From positions 1,500,259-1,564,258 of the forward strand of contig NW_017265143.1 of the NCBI RefSeq assembly GCF_001638985.1: a stretch of 64,000 nt of DNA. The letters run 5' to 3'. The notes beneath the pieces were generated by a model. The model worked only from the letters and a program-made list of their open reading frames with translations, was not told the DNA's origin and did not search any database. A program made the translations under genes and the position numbers. Shown piece by piece: positions 11,216 to 22,553 of this stretch. Each line of letters opens with the position of its first letter. Position 1 is the stretch's first letter. This DNA is from Phycomyces blakesleeanus NRRL 1555(-) (Eukaryota; Mucoromycota; Mucoromycetes; Mucorales; Phycomycetaceae).

Positions 11216-12467
11216 TTAATCTTTAATGGTCCATTGAGCTAGTGGGACTTTTAAATCATTGAGAACATCTGCGTCACATGTAACCCTGGTACAAGGGATA
11301 AGTTTCAGTGATCTTTGCTGTCCTTTTGTTACAGCATAATCGTCAGGACTTTCTAAGAGCATTTGAAGCTATGTTTTTTTCACATTAATTATTTTTCATA
11401 TATCAATTGATCTCTAAGTATATTACCTCATCACTTCTCCAGCTAGGGCGATGAACCTTCAGGCGTTTACTGCTGGCCGATCTAGTTGCCTCATCGTCTG
11501 TCTCATCATCAGACATTACTGCCTTTTGAAGGACATGAGCACAATTGTCTCTTTTCGTGACCATATCAATGGCTTCTTTGTTTTCAAGGTAAGCCATGGA
11601 ACGCTGGCAAAAAAGCTGTACATACATTTAAAAAATAACAGTGAGTATCAAATAATATATATATACATATCTAATTAGACACTTACTAACAAACCACGCT
11701 GATGTCTTCTTGATGCAGTTCTTTTTCTGTTTGCAGATGAAGGCATTCTGCAGGACTCACAGACCTGATTGCAAAAATGGTTTTTTACCATGCATGCAAG
11801 GTCACTTGTAAGTATGCCAGCAGATTGGGGTTGGCTCCGCAGATACGCAGTTAGAGCCAGTGCAAGACCGTGGTTATAGCCACCTGTAAAGTAGCTTGTA
11901 AAAACCCATCCTGACTTTGCGGCATTTGCAACTACTTTTCTTTGGTCACTACTGCTGAAGTTCTACTTTTTCAGATACCCATTGATCAATTTCTATGAGA
12001 AAAGTGTTAGATGTCTTGGCCATTATTCTCAAATCAAATCTTACCAAGATTGCTGGGTGTCTCTTTCCAGGCACATAATCGTCTTCCATCAATGATGAAA
12101 GACCAGTGACTGCTTCAACGCCTGATGTAACATTGTATCTGGAAGCAGTATTCTGGACAACAGTTTGACCAGAAACAATATTTGCTACTGTCTCCTGAAG
12201 ACGAGTTGTGGTATCATTGGACTTGGTGATACCAGTGGCCATGCTTGCAATTTGGTCAGTAAGACTCTTCATCTGAGCATGAAGAGTGGCCAGCCTTGCC
12301 AGAACTGGATTGGCCACATTACCATCAACATGACTACCTGCCGGTCTCATGGTAGGTGTATATATAACCAATGCCAGACCAGTGCTGTTGTTGGGCATAA
12401 TGTTACATGCAATAGCTGCATACACAATGTTATTCTCATAGGGACTGTTAGAGATGAAGTTGTTCAT
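11216..12467 (-). pseudogene. CACTA B accessory gene ('WRSDE protein')
   Basis: Exons on the minus strand: 12467-12045, 11992-11687, 11615-11427, 11368-11216 (357 codons). Exon 2 is 306 bases, exactly as in family A, and the intron positions are conserved. Residues 55-110 are heptad-rich (ARLATLHAQMKSLTDQIAS). Exon 3 contains ENKEAIDMV, an acidic stretch MSDDETDDE, and ends RLKVHRPSWRSDE at a splice donor. Exon 4 ends VPLAQWTIKD, aligning with PQWALRDGY of family A. One TAG at 11965-11963 interrupts exon 2 (CAG in a parent is likely). No family recognised. Confidence 0.8.
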
Positions 12468-14264
12468 TCTCTATATAGAATCAAATATTAATATATGTTA
12501 GCTAATGAAATAAGCTTGACACAGTTTCTGTTGAATTTATACATACAAATAAAGAAGGTGATTGAGAGAGGTCAATTAAGTAAAGTCAAAGCCCTATTTA
12601 TTACAAATTTTCAACTATAGTAATTATTCCAACTACATATGTTTCAATTCGGAGAAGTATATATCTTTGGGTAAATGAACTGCCTTTTTTTTGAAACATT
12701 ATTTATCTGCTACTTTTCTTTGGAATTTATATATTTGAAGTCAAGCTATTTTTCTTTCTTTCTTTTCTCTTTTGTACTTTTTGACACAAATTTATGGTAA
12801 AACATTTTCCTTTTTTTGCTTCTTTGTTTTATTTTGATGTTTTACTTTTTACTCACCACTTTTTGTCTTCCAACAGTTTGACAAGTTATGTATTTCTTTT
12901 TTTTTTGATAAAGTATCTAACTGGAGACATGTCAATAAATACATGTTTATTTAAGTATTTATAATTTACTAATAATGTCAACAATATAGATACTATTATA
13001 TTCTTTTGATGTCACCCGCAATAATATTCACATCTCATATTGTAATGTGTTTTTACAAAATACATGTATTCTAACTTTGCTTTTATATCCGTCTTTCTTT
13101 GTGAATATTATTTAATTAGGTTCAAGTATTATTCTCTTAGAACAATAATATCTGGTAAGTTTTTTTTAACAAGTAAATCCTCTATACACTCATTATAAAC
13201 AATACTAAATATGATATCTTTTGGTAGCAATTAGCGTACCAAGAGCTTTAATCTCGTAGTGTTTACTAGCTGTCAATTATTAGTTTATGACAATTGTATC
13301 AAGCCCGTAAGTATCAATTTTCTTATATTTTTATTTTCAATGATATCATCTAATATATATATCTTTCTTTTCTTGTATTATATAGTCAACTATCTCTTCA
13401 AGTAGGTAATAGCATAAGTGCTTTAAACAATAATGATTCAATAGTATATGGTAGAAAGTATTGTTATAATCAATAGTTTTACAAAATGAATGTACCAAAA
13501 AAACTAGAATGCTCATCAAGAAAATATTCTTTTTCAAATATCAAAATAAACAAAACAAAAAAAAATTTCACTCAAAATAATACAAAACTGCTTCTTTAAA
13601 ATGTATGGTTTCCCAAATGTGAAATGCTAAGAAATATACTTTCCCACAAATTTGTGCTATAAAACCATAAATTAATATACAGTGAAAAAAGGGGAAAGTG
13701 ATCCTGCTAAAGAAGTATTTATGTCCGATTCAAAAATGAATGATTTCCCACAAATTTTCTATAATAAATATATAATTGTCCACAAATTTGTGTTATAAAA
13801 CAAAGAATAAATATGCAATGAAATAAGGGGAAAGTTTACCCACTAAAGAAGTATTTTTATTGGCTTAAAATGAATGCTTTCCTATAGATTTTATATGATA
13901 AAATACACTTTCCCACAAATTTGTATTATATAACTAGAGAAAAAATATACAGAAAAATATAGGGAAAGTATAGATGCGAAAGCAGTATCTATATCTGGTT
14001 TTTTTTTAGATTAAATGATGATCTAAAATGAAATATAATGACTTCATATATCAAGAGCATGGAGTATACGCTCATTATTTCTATTCAAATACAATTGACG
14101 GACTAAGAAGGGTTATTGTGACTCAGTGAAACAATACTTACTTCATGATCTTAAACTTCTATCTACCTGGTATAAGTATACTAGATATATCACGGGTAAC
14201 ATTCCTAAAACCACACAGAAATCGCGGCTTTAAACTCAATATTTGCATACTTTCTACTCAATGA
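12468..14264. other. Leader of element B, upstream of the accessory gene
   Basis: About 1.8 kb without a recognised gene. A pyrimidine-rich run at about 12745-12800 (homopurine on the gene strand) lies about 290 bp before the accessory ATG. Repeats listed separately lie at 13641-13945. Confidence 0.6.
13641..13945. repeat. Subterminal repeats of element B (right side)
   Basis: The motif TTTCCCACAAATTTGTG, containing the palindrome CACAAATTTGTG, recurs near 13641, 13780 and 13908 (about 135 bp apart). Between units there is GGGGAAAGT, the inverse of ACTTTCCC. A CTAAAGAAGTATTT.T segment also repeats. The array is 340-645 bp from the terminus, where accessory proteins of plant CACTA elements bind. 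Confidence 0.75.
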
Positions 14265-14285
14265 AATCATATAATTTTTGTAATG

Positions 14286-17200
14286 ATAGCTGTAGCAACC
14301 TCTAATAAGATGCAATGTACAGATATAATGCTATGGTAGCTATCAGGAGAGAACATGGGCAAACAAAATTCAACACCGTCATCCTCACGCAACCTATCAG
14401 AGGAAGTACAAAACCACTTGATAAATGCGAATACATGTTGATGATCATGAACCATGCGAGTCAGATGGAGATTGTGCGTGGGTGGAAGTTGGAAGGAGTG
14501 TGTAAAAAGATACTGAATTTGTCCAGCAAATCCAAGTATAATGTTTCCATTACTACCAACAAACTTTGCCTGAACAAGTGATCCACGACTGATTGTGCTG
14601 TTGTTTGTTCCTCAATAGTGTTGACCAAGAATGTCAATTGACTTCAATTTGATGATTTGATTGTCAAGTGCTGGGCGATTATAGGACGTGTCCTGATAGC
14701 TGGCAAGGTCTGGGAGGTTGTAAGCGACTTGGTAATATTCAAGTAAATGGAGATGGTCGGAATCATCCATTACTGATGACTTTTTGTATTTTAGAGGGAA
14801 TGTAGAAGGAGGAAGAGACTCATTACCCTTGGGTGGATTATAAGGATCAGTGTAGTCTTGAACGAATGCTTGCAATCTGAATGGGCGACTGGAGAGAGTG
14901 GTGACTGTGGTGGCAGGTATAGAGGTTGTAACAAGTTTAGACAAAGTGTGAATGAAGGGGATCTGGCTAGAACTTTTAAGAACAGCATTGACATAATCAC
15001 CCTTATACGCATTCTGAACAAAATTTTTCATGTAGGTCGCCTCAAAACCGTCTTTTCCATTTGTCTTGAAATTCTTTAAAATACCATTGTATTGCTCAAA
15101 CCCAAAGAGCCAATAACCATAACTAGTCCAAAATCACGAATGCATTCGTGAAGATGGAGGTGTAGGTGCATATTGCAGGTGAGAATAGTAGCAGTATAGT
15201 CTACGTTGCATGCATTACAAAACGTTTCTAACAGACTGTGGGCAGTGGTGATCTCATCAAACATAATGCTGAGCTTTACGTAGTATTGGCATGCATTAAC
15301 AAAATACATCCAGTTCTTAAATTGTATTGGGGGGAGAATACTATGCAACAAGACAGGAGAATAAACTAGCACCCATGATTTCCACTCGTCCGCTTTCATG
15401 TAGCTGAAGCCCTTTCCAATTTTGGTTGTCAGTGTGGTGTAATCTCTGGGCAGTATCATTGTCTCTGCAATTTTCTTCATCAAAGCAAACTCTTCAGGTC
15501 CAATTGTCTTCTCATCTATCCACCAATCCATTAATCTATTAGGCGTCCCCAGAAAAAGATTATGTATGGGATCAATGATTGTTCCACGTACTAGATCAAA
15601 GTATCCAAGGCGTTGCAGCTGCAAACATTGAGCACCATTTTCGATTTCCAGCTGATGCCTTTCTGAGAGTGTACTTGCATCCTTCCACTCCTCAGCATGC
15701 AACCTGCTCTCTGCACCACTGCAGATATTCCAACGAGAATAATCAAATCCACAGAAATCAATCTGGTTGCTGCTTTCTAACCCAGTAAACTGCCAACTGC
15801 ACCTGTAGCAAGCACATGTGCTGTTATGCGCTGTGAATCCACTTGTCTTTCTGGCAACTGGGATATCACATGCAACCATTAGTAGCGCAGCACGAACACA
15901 GACACCATTTGGGAATTCGTGTGTAGGAATTCGCATGCCAACGTACAGCTGCTTCAGATCATCAATCAATGGCTTCAAGTAACCATTGATCTCATCGGTT
16001 TTTAGCTCCTTTGGACCAGGCATAAGACCAACAAGGATAATGTTCTCTGGCTTGAATCTTTTATCATGGGGCAAGTTGTTGATGGCCAGATAGATAGCAT
16101 CAGAGGAGTGAGTAACGCCATCAAATGGTTGGAACCAGTCAATGTTAAGTGTTAACATTAGTGAGCATGCGTCTGACACAAATGATATATCATTATTGCC
16201 CTTCAACTCCTTCTACATCACACCATCATAGACATCGCACAGAGTAGCTACCAGCTTCAACTCCTTATTCCATTGAAAAATCTTGGCTTCAAAACTAGGG
16301 TGACGGAAGAAAACTCTCAATGTATTTTTAATGGATTGGTAGACATATTCACACTTTGCAACCAAGGCACAGAAAGATATGGACTTTGTCAAATTACAGT
16401 TGCATGCAGGCCTGGCACCAAGTTTTGAGGGAACACATTGAGAAGGAGCAGATACAATATCCTGATATACTGTATGACAGTCTTGGCACATCACAAATTT
16501 CTTGATGCCTTTTGTAATAGCAGAAAATCCTGTCATTTTTTGTAAACCAGCAAGACTGGTTGGTAATTGAAAATCTTGGTCATAGATTCTCAGCAGGTTG
16601 TTGATAAACTCAATCAAGACAGCAGCACCCTTATCAACAACATGACGTGAAGCAAACAGTACCGTAAAAATGGCTATGAATTGATGGACTTCATTTTTGG
16701 ACATATCAGGAGCAGCAAAAGGGTCTGTGAAAAATTAAAAAAAAAGTTAACACTTGATTTTTCTTTTACTCTCTTTTTCTTTTAGTTTTCTTTATGTATC
16801 TCACACTGACCTTCACTGTTGAAGTCCTCAATCTTGATCTCATTGACTTCATCTTCAACATTGTCATCGAAATTATTGTTGTCTCTGTCATTGTCAAAGA
16901 TTGAGGCAGCATCCAAAAAAGATGAGTTGGCCTGACCGTCCATTGCTTCCACAGAATTGGAATGAGAGGTCAGGATTACTACAAATATGGAATATAATAG
17001 TTAATTAGTTTTTTTTTCTGCTTTCAAATAAAAAAATTCTTACTCTCAGTATCTACATCCATGTTTCTCATTGCGACTGTGTTTCATTAAAAGTTTAAAA
17101 ATAAACAACATAAATAAAAAATAAAAAATAAAAAATTAAAATGATTATTATGCAGCAAACAAAAAACCAACACTGAATATATTATATTATTCTCAAATAT

Positions 17201-17335
17201 TCTGGTACCTTCAACTCTAGCTCTCTTATTACAACGAGTCTCAGTATGCTTTGCAGCATAAGAAGATTTCTGATGACTGTTGTGACATTTAATGCAGTGA
17301 CAGTCTAAGGTGTGGGTTTGGGTAGAGGAAAACAT
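14286..17335 (-). pseudogene. CACTA A tnp2-type transposase, copy 1 (main part)
   Basis: Same gene as 37538-40652, which gives the exon plan. It starts at ATG 17335 with the cysteine motif DCHCIKCHNSH. Lesions: TAG at 16215-16213 in place of TGG (DGAMW to DGVM-stop), the one-base loss before YGYWLFGFEQYNG that all A copies share, and insertion of element B near the 3' end. It keeps CAA at the codon that is TAA in copies 2 and 3 (MVHDHQH). Core blocks LNIDWFQPFDG, MPGPKELK, CDIPVARKTSGF, DPIHNLFLGTPNR and MKADEWKSW are intact. Confidence 0.9.
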
Positions 17336-17579
17336 ATTGTGTATAGCTTGAATTATAAAATAAAAAAGGAAACAAGTAATACAAATACTTTACTTGATGT
17401 GATTTTATAGCAAGCCAAAAAAATATGACTTTTTTATTGTCCATTTAAACCAATAGAATACGTCAAAAATACACCTCAACTTAAATAAAAAAAAATGGTT
17501 GAGCTGAAAAAAAACCCTGACATTTTCACTACCTTTCTCGTTACTTAAAACTATAGTATTTTATTTTATTTTTCCAGTG

Positions 17580-18407
17580 ATCATTCTCGCAGATAATTTT
17601 TTATGTTAAAGCTTCTGTTTAACAAACGTATATCTTTTCATCTAATGTTCTATTAATATAGATTCTGCATTTTCAATCATAGAAAATATGCTTCTACTAT
17701 ATCTCATTGCAACTGAAGACCCTAAACAACAAGCTTTCAACAAGCCAAATGCAAAAACACACTATCACATTGAAAATACATTTGGCCTACTTGTGCAAAA
17801 ATGTTGTTTTTTGTTGAGACACCTGTACTTTTTGGGTATCAATAAAATGGCTCTTACTATCATTACTTGTTGTTGTCTTCACAACTTTTGTTTGGACAAT
17901 GATGACAATGCAAGAAACATTCCCGAAGACACTTCATGATTTTGAAAACAAAATACAAAATTTTGATGCCTATTCAGACGGAAATGATGATAACGATGTG
18001 AAGATAGAAGTTGAGGATTTTGATCTATTTATTAACAAGATACCTGTAAATTTGGAGAATGCTTCACTAACTGCCAATTGTTCTGTGAGGCAGATTCAAT
18101 CTGCACATGATCTTTCTCAAGAACGTGGGAGACAGAGAAGAGAAAGAATGACAGAGGTAATGAGATCATTAATGAACACCTAAACAAGACAATTCCAAGC
18201 TGATCTTTGAAAGCAACAAAGACAGCTAAGATGCCAGATAAGACAGAACAGCTAGTTGAGGGCAATCTCCAGAAGAGGATGCAGAAGAAATAACTCTCAA
18301 AATAACCAATAAAAAACCAACAAACAAAAGATACACAAAGTTTGGTTTTTATATTTTTAGTTTATTATTTTGAATAAAAAAGAGAAAAAGTCAACTAGCT
18401 ATTATTA
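17580..18407 (+). other. Right flank of CACTA A copy 1 with Harbinger remnant
   Basis: The stretch between CACTA A and CACTA C. It is duplicated at 40897-41724 beside copy 2. Its only recognisable content is the Harbinger fragment at 17688-18183. Confidence 0.7.
17688..18183 (+). pseudogene. PIF/Harbinger DDE nuclease, C-terminal fragment
   Basis: The frame reads FNKPNAKTHYHIENTFGLL, then TIITCCCLHNFCLDNDD. This is the typical end of DDE_Tnp_4/HARBI1 nucleases: a catalytic Glu in IENTFG, then the LHN block. A frameshift near 17935 moves to the next frame for the acidic tail, which ends in a basic QERGRQRRERMTEVMR stretch and a stop at 18183. The N-terminal two thirds is absent. Near-identical copy at 41005-41500 with the same frameshift. 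Confidence 0.85.
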
Positions 18408-18934
18408 CACTGCAAAAATTGCTCGGTTTACCCTATGTGAAAGAAGGCAGAATACTGATATAAAGAATTAAATTTCTCTGTAATTTAAACAATCTTGAGT
18501 CTAGTGTGCATTTATTCTTTATCCTAAATAATGAATACAATAGTTCTGTGGAAAGAATTCTGCTCATGAAGTCATATAGTTCTACCTTATAATACCGGCT
18601 GAGAAACTTAAAGCAAAAAAAAACAAAGTTTTTTATATATAACATTATATTTTCTTCTTCTTTAGAAAGACAGAAGACAGATAGAAACATTTCTTTATGA
18701 TAGAAAAAATATATCTTTACTCCAAATTTAAGCAATTCTATTAGATCTTATATTTTAGACAAAGTACAATATATTCATTTGATTGACTCAAAAATAATTT
18801 TCTCACACTTCTTTATAAATATTTTTAGAAGAATAGTTTATGAACAGGGCTTTTATTTTTATAAAAAAAATCTTGGATTATATTACTTAATAATACACTT
18901 TATAGCTAACTCTCAATTATTGTGAGATTAGTTA

Positions 18935-19423
18935 GGCTATTCTTGATAAAGGCGTAAAATATATAATAGAAGGTATTGTCTAATAATACGAAAAATAAAA
19001 ATGTATTTTAGATATACTGCTGAACAGACTGCTGGAAACATGACTTGTATCATTGACTAAACAGAAAAAAAAAGTTAATTAAAATATCAAAGAAGGCGAG
19101 TTTTATTATTTCAAGAAAATATGCATACTTACAAACAAGTGTGGTAACATTGTGCTTGTCGTATTTGTTTTATAAAAGATAGCTGTAAAGAATGTCTGGA
19201 ATAACAAAAATAAATATTAGTATTAAAAATGAACTTATCAAGATAAACAGCATTGATAGTATTTTGAAGACAAAATGAAGAACCAGGCTAATATTTTAAT
19301 ATATTCAAATAAATAATATCAACAAAAAATGAAGTTAGTATAAAAACAAATATTATACCCTTTTTCATGCTTACCAGGCACATTACTGTAGTAGTCATTT
19401 ACAATTGCATGCAAGACATATAC
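18935..19423 (-). pseudogene. Candidate third gene of CACTA C, copy 1
   Basis: Counterpart of 42254-42740. Exon 1 ends VLHAIVNDYYSNVP with donor GTAAGC at 19374, and the next exon AIFYKTNTTSTMLPHLF ends at GTAAGT. Phases agree (1 then 0). No homology recognised. Confidence 0.3.
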
Positions 19424-19659
19424 CTTTTAAAAAATAAAAAGCAAATTAACAAAGAGTCAAAACCTTTTCAATTTTTTTTATCTTTTGTTTAAGACAGGGA
19501 TATATCAAGCCGCATGAATAACATTATCAAAAAGTAAAGAAGTATGCTTAAAAATATTAGATTATTAGCAGGGCTAGAAATGCATATAAGCAAATAAACA
19601 GAGAGTAAGTATAATGAACATATTCAATCACATATTAACTGCTTACCCAAGTCCTTTGA

Positions 19660-19800
19660 TAAAAACAAAAATAATAAAGAAAAGAAAAAGGATAAAAGGA
19701 GGAAGAAAAATAAAGAAACAAAAGAAACAAAAGAAAAAAAACGGAAAAAAAAACTGAAAAAAAAGAAAAAAGAGAAAAAAGAAGAAAAAACCGAAAAAGA
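19660..19800 (+). repeat. Homopurine tract upstream of CACTA C accessory gene
   Basis: About 140 bases of nearly pure A/G, ending about 300 bp before the ATG at 20103. The duplicate is at 42985-43125. Comparable tracts precede the accessory genes of families A, B and D. Confidence 0.7.
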
Positions 19801-20102
19801 ATATAGAGGATTAAAACGGAAGACCCAAGTATTGTTTAATCTAATAGAAATACACCAAGAACCAAATCAAGATATCTAAAGCTAATAGTAACACATATTA
19901 TTTTCACAGTTGCAAGAAGTCTGTTGATGGTAAAAGAAAAGACATTTCTCACTTGATATTTTATAACAATCCCTTTCTTACTCTTGCACCACTTTTATCT
20001 TACTTTGTATGTATAAGTATATGTAACCCACCAGAAAATAACAATAGTAATAATAATGTAGAAAATATATTTATTACAATTTTAAAATATTTCATATAGA
20101 AA

Positions 20103-20865
20103 ATGGCCCCACGCACACCAAGAAACACTAGACGTAGATCTACCTCCAGTGGAGAGAGTACCTCTCTTTCCCAAGTTATAGCTGGCTATGTTGGACGACA
20201 TGCAATTGTCTCCCAGCAAGTACCTGTTTCCAGCAGTGATGAGCACCTGAATCAGATGTCCTTGGACTTACAGGGCTTTATTATGCAGCTTGCATGGATG
20301 AACTGCAAGGTAGGCCAGCTGATGGATGGCCAGAGAAGAAACATTGGTGCTGCTGCTCGGCAGGAGAGTATGCCAGCAAGCTTGCCAGCCCTTGCCCCTT
20401 CATCTCCTCTCTCTGTTCCAGCCATGCCTGAGCAGGAAATGGGCTCTTTGATCTTGGTAAATATATTTGATCCAACACAGTGAATAATGATCTAACAAAT
20501 AGTATTTAGGTATTGATTAATAGAAAGATCTGGAAAAGGAACCTGAAGTTCAGAGACTCTTCTGTCATTGCTGAGAATGAGGCAAGAAGAAGATGGAACG
20601 TCACTGAGTGCATCAATCATCCCGAAAATGCTGCACTCGTTGATTATCTTTGTCAGTACATTCTTGCGCAACCTTGTGCAAGAGATTTCTGGTCCAGCAT
20701 GGTGGTATCAAAAATCCAAAACAACTACAAGCAACATCATTGCTCTGCCCACTCCACAATACAACAAGATGCAACAAGACAGCGCAATGCATGCATTAAT
20801 AATCGCATTAGAGAGATTATTATAAAAAAAAGTGTTTTATTAAAAATATATTATATTTACCTTAC
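20103..20865 (+). pseudogene. CACTA C accessory gene, 5' part, copy 1
   Basis: Begins MAPRTPRNTRRRSTSS and is Ser-rich, followed by a helical segment (HLNQMSLDLQGFIMQLAWMN). A donor GTAAAT follows near 20457. The next exon reads WKRNLKFRDSSVIAENEARR and DYLCQYILAQPCARDFW, aligning in style with exon 2 of families A and B. The last exons with the WRS motif are missing because the LTR begins at 20866. It retains TGG (QLAWMN) where the copy at 43612 has TAG. Confidence 0.7.
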
Positions 20866-21397
20866 TGTTGTGGTGGTTGAAGTTGAAGAAGTTTTTAAGA
20901 GGAAGAATTCAAGATTTGAAATTAGGAACGAAGATTCGTGAGAACTTGTGTAGGTTTTGTTTATTGAGAAAGATTTTGTATCAAAGTTTGACCAGGTTCC
21001 TACACTGAACTACTACTGCTATTTATATTGTTTTGGATTGGGAAAATTATATGACTGGGGTCAGGTAATCGATCCTATCTGAGCCTTAATCAGAGCAACG
21101 TGATCTTGAGATAATTAATGTATGATTAATTATATAAATGTGTGTAGTCCCGATGAAGTATTAACATCGAAAGTAAATGTGTTTATGAGTTATAATTATG
21201 CTTATAATAATCCACTGATGTATCCCATATTATGGTGATATCATCATATGAAATATAATCACTATCGTGCATGCTAAACCTGTGTGTTAAATAATAAAGT
21301 AATCGGTAGACACCTTTGACTGGAATAGCTGAGGCCTTATATTATTTCCTTCAGACTTATTCTCAATTACAGCAGTAGTCAATACTCATTTACAACA
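20866..21397 (-). repeat. Old LTR (532 bp), 3' LTR of a minus-strand retrotransposon remnant
   Basis: Starts TGTTGTGG and ends TTACAACA. It shares its ends and several blocks (GTGAGAACTTGTGTAGGTT, TTTGACTGGAATAGCTGAGG) with the two 631-bp LTRs at 50332 and 62557 but is diverged and shorter. The flanks (CTTAC left, TTATC right) do not match, so it is not a simple solo LTR. The right side read on the minus strand is TGGTGGAGGATAA directly before TGTTG, which looks like a polypurine tract. Confidence 0.75.
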
Positions 21398-21690
21398 TTA
21401 TCCTCCACCAGATTCAACAATACCTTTTGTTGATTCGGCAAAACATCTCATCTTAACTATTTATTAATTTGTCGAATTGCTCAATTTCATTTGGGTCAAT
21501 TACGCTCATAATTTTTTTTTTATACTTCAAGAGATCTGCACTGTAAACTCAGCTCCGTGGATTACGTGTTTATTTTATCAAATTTTTTGTTGCTCTTCTT
21601 TTGGACATTCTTTCTTCTCTACTCAGTGCGGTAGGAAGCTTACTTCCATTGTACTCTTCAATGCGATTCCTTTTTATTTTACCATCATGT
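21398..21690 (-). mobile_element. Possible internal end of the LTR retrotransposon
   Basis: Adjacent to the polypurine-like tract and cut by the assembly gap. A short minus-strand frame (KRNRIEEYNGSKLP, basic tail) might be the end of a polyprotein. No domain is recognised, so this is weak. Confidence 0.3.
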
Positions 21691-21790
21691 NNNNNNNNNN
21701 NNNNNNNNNNNNNNNNNNNNNNNNNNNNNNNNNNNNNNNNNNNNNNNNNNNNNNNNNNNNNNNNNNNNNNNNNNNNNNNNNNNNNNNNNN
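21691..21790. other. Assembly gap (100 N)
   Basis: Exactly 100 N, a conventional placeholder. It abuts a tandem array, so array collapse is the likely reason. True size unknown. Confidence 0.98.
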
Positions 21791-22553
21791 AGCACCTAGC
21801 ATAGCCCACACCCCAAGTTCCCATACCCTAAGTAAGTCCCCCCCTTACCCCGCTGTCCCTAACACATAGTCCCAGCACCTAGCATAGCCCACACCCCAAG
21901 TTCCCATACCCTAAGTAAGTCCCCCCCTTACCCCGCTGTCCCTAACACATAGTCCCAGCACCTAGCATAGCCCACACCCCAAGTTCCCATACCCTAAGTA
22001 AGTCCCCCCCTTACCCCGCTGTCCCTAACACATAGTCCCAGCACCTAGCATAGCCCACACCCCAAGTTCCCATACCCTAAGTAAGTCCCCCCCTTACCCC
22101 GCTGTCCCTAACACATAGTCCCAGCACCTAGCATAGCCCACACCCCAAGTTCCCATACCCTAAGTAAGTCCCCCCCTTACCCCGCTGTCCCTAACACATA
22201 GTCCCAGCACCTAGCATAGCCCACACCCCAAGTTCCCATACCCTAAGTAAGTCCCCCCCTTACCCCGCTGTCCCTAACACATAGTCCCAGCACCTAGCAT
22301 AGCCCACACCCCAAGTTCCCATACCCTAAGTAAGTCCCCCCCTTACCCCGCTGTCCCTAACACATAGTCCCAGCACCTAGCATAGCCCACACCCCAAGTT
22401 CCCATACCCTAAGTAAGTCCCCCCCTTACCCCGCTGTCCCTAACACATAGTCCCAGCACCTAGCATAGCCCACACCCCAAGTTCCCATACCCTAAGTAAG
22501 TCCCCCCCTTACCCCGCTGTCCCTAACACATAGTCCCAGCACCTAGCATAGCC
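21791..22553. repeat. 83-bp minisatellite, about 9.2 copies
   Basis: Period 83 (AGCACCTAGC at 21791, 21874, 21957 and so on) with units that look identical. It is C-rich and far richer in GC than its surroundings. Each unit has two CCCTAA hexamers (CATACCCTAAGTAAG and TGTCCCTAACACA). The array runs out of the gap on its left and ends within AGCACCTAGCATAGCC at 22553. No coding sense. Confidence 0.97.

Larger units (their letters stand above)
7165..14285 (+). mobile_element. CACTA family B, complete element (7121 bp) nested in family A copy 1
   Basis: The 21-bp terminal inverted repeats are AACTACAAAAATTATATGAT.. (7165-7185) and, inverted from 14285, CATTACAAAAATTATATGAT... Each is one change from CACTACAAAAATTATATGAT, the classic CACTA terminus. 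The flanking triplets gta (7162-7164) and ata (14286-14288) fit a 3-bp target duplication with one change. The empty site is intact in family A copies 2 and 3. The transposase is plus from 7834 and the accessory gene minus from 12467, convergent. Its orientation is opposite to its host element A. Confidence 0.95.
3670..17579 (+). mobile_element. CACTA family A, copy 1, interrupted by element B
   Basis: The left terminus reads CACTGGAAAAATAAAA and the right terminus is its inverse, ending TTTTTCCAGTG at 17579. These are CACTA-type ends. The flanking triplets are ata (3667-3669) and atc (17580-17582), a possible 3-bp target duplication with one change. Without B the element is about 6.79 kb. 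It carries the accessory gene (plus, 5738-6956), the transposase (minus, ending at 7095) and third-gene exons (minus) in the leader. All are broken. Its left flank matches copy 3 and its right flank matches copy 2. Confidence 0.88.
18408..20865 (+). mobile_element. CACTA family C, copy 1, right part missing
   Basis: The left terminus is CACTGCAAAAATTGC at 18408, preceded by TTA. The element matches 41725-44182 and then stops where an LTR begins at 20866. The transposase part is absent here. It contains opposite-strand leader exons and the 5' two thirds of the accessory gene. Confidence 0.75.

Noticed and set aside
20866..21397. Solo LTR with target duplication
   Set aside because: Flanks CTTAC and TTATC do not match and a polypurine-like tract adjoins; treated as a remnant of a larger element.
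21791..22553. CRISPR-like array
   Set aside because: Units are contiguous without unique spacers and the genome is eukaryotic; it is a minisatellite.
21791..22553. True telomere
   Set aside because: CCCTAA occurs only twice per 83-bp unit and the sequence continues on the far side.
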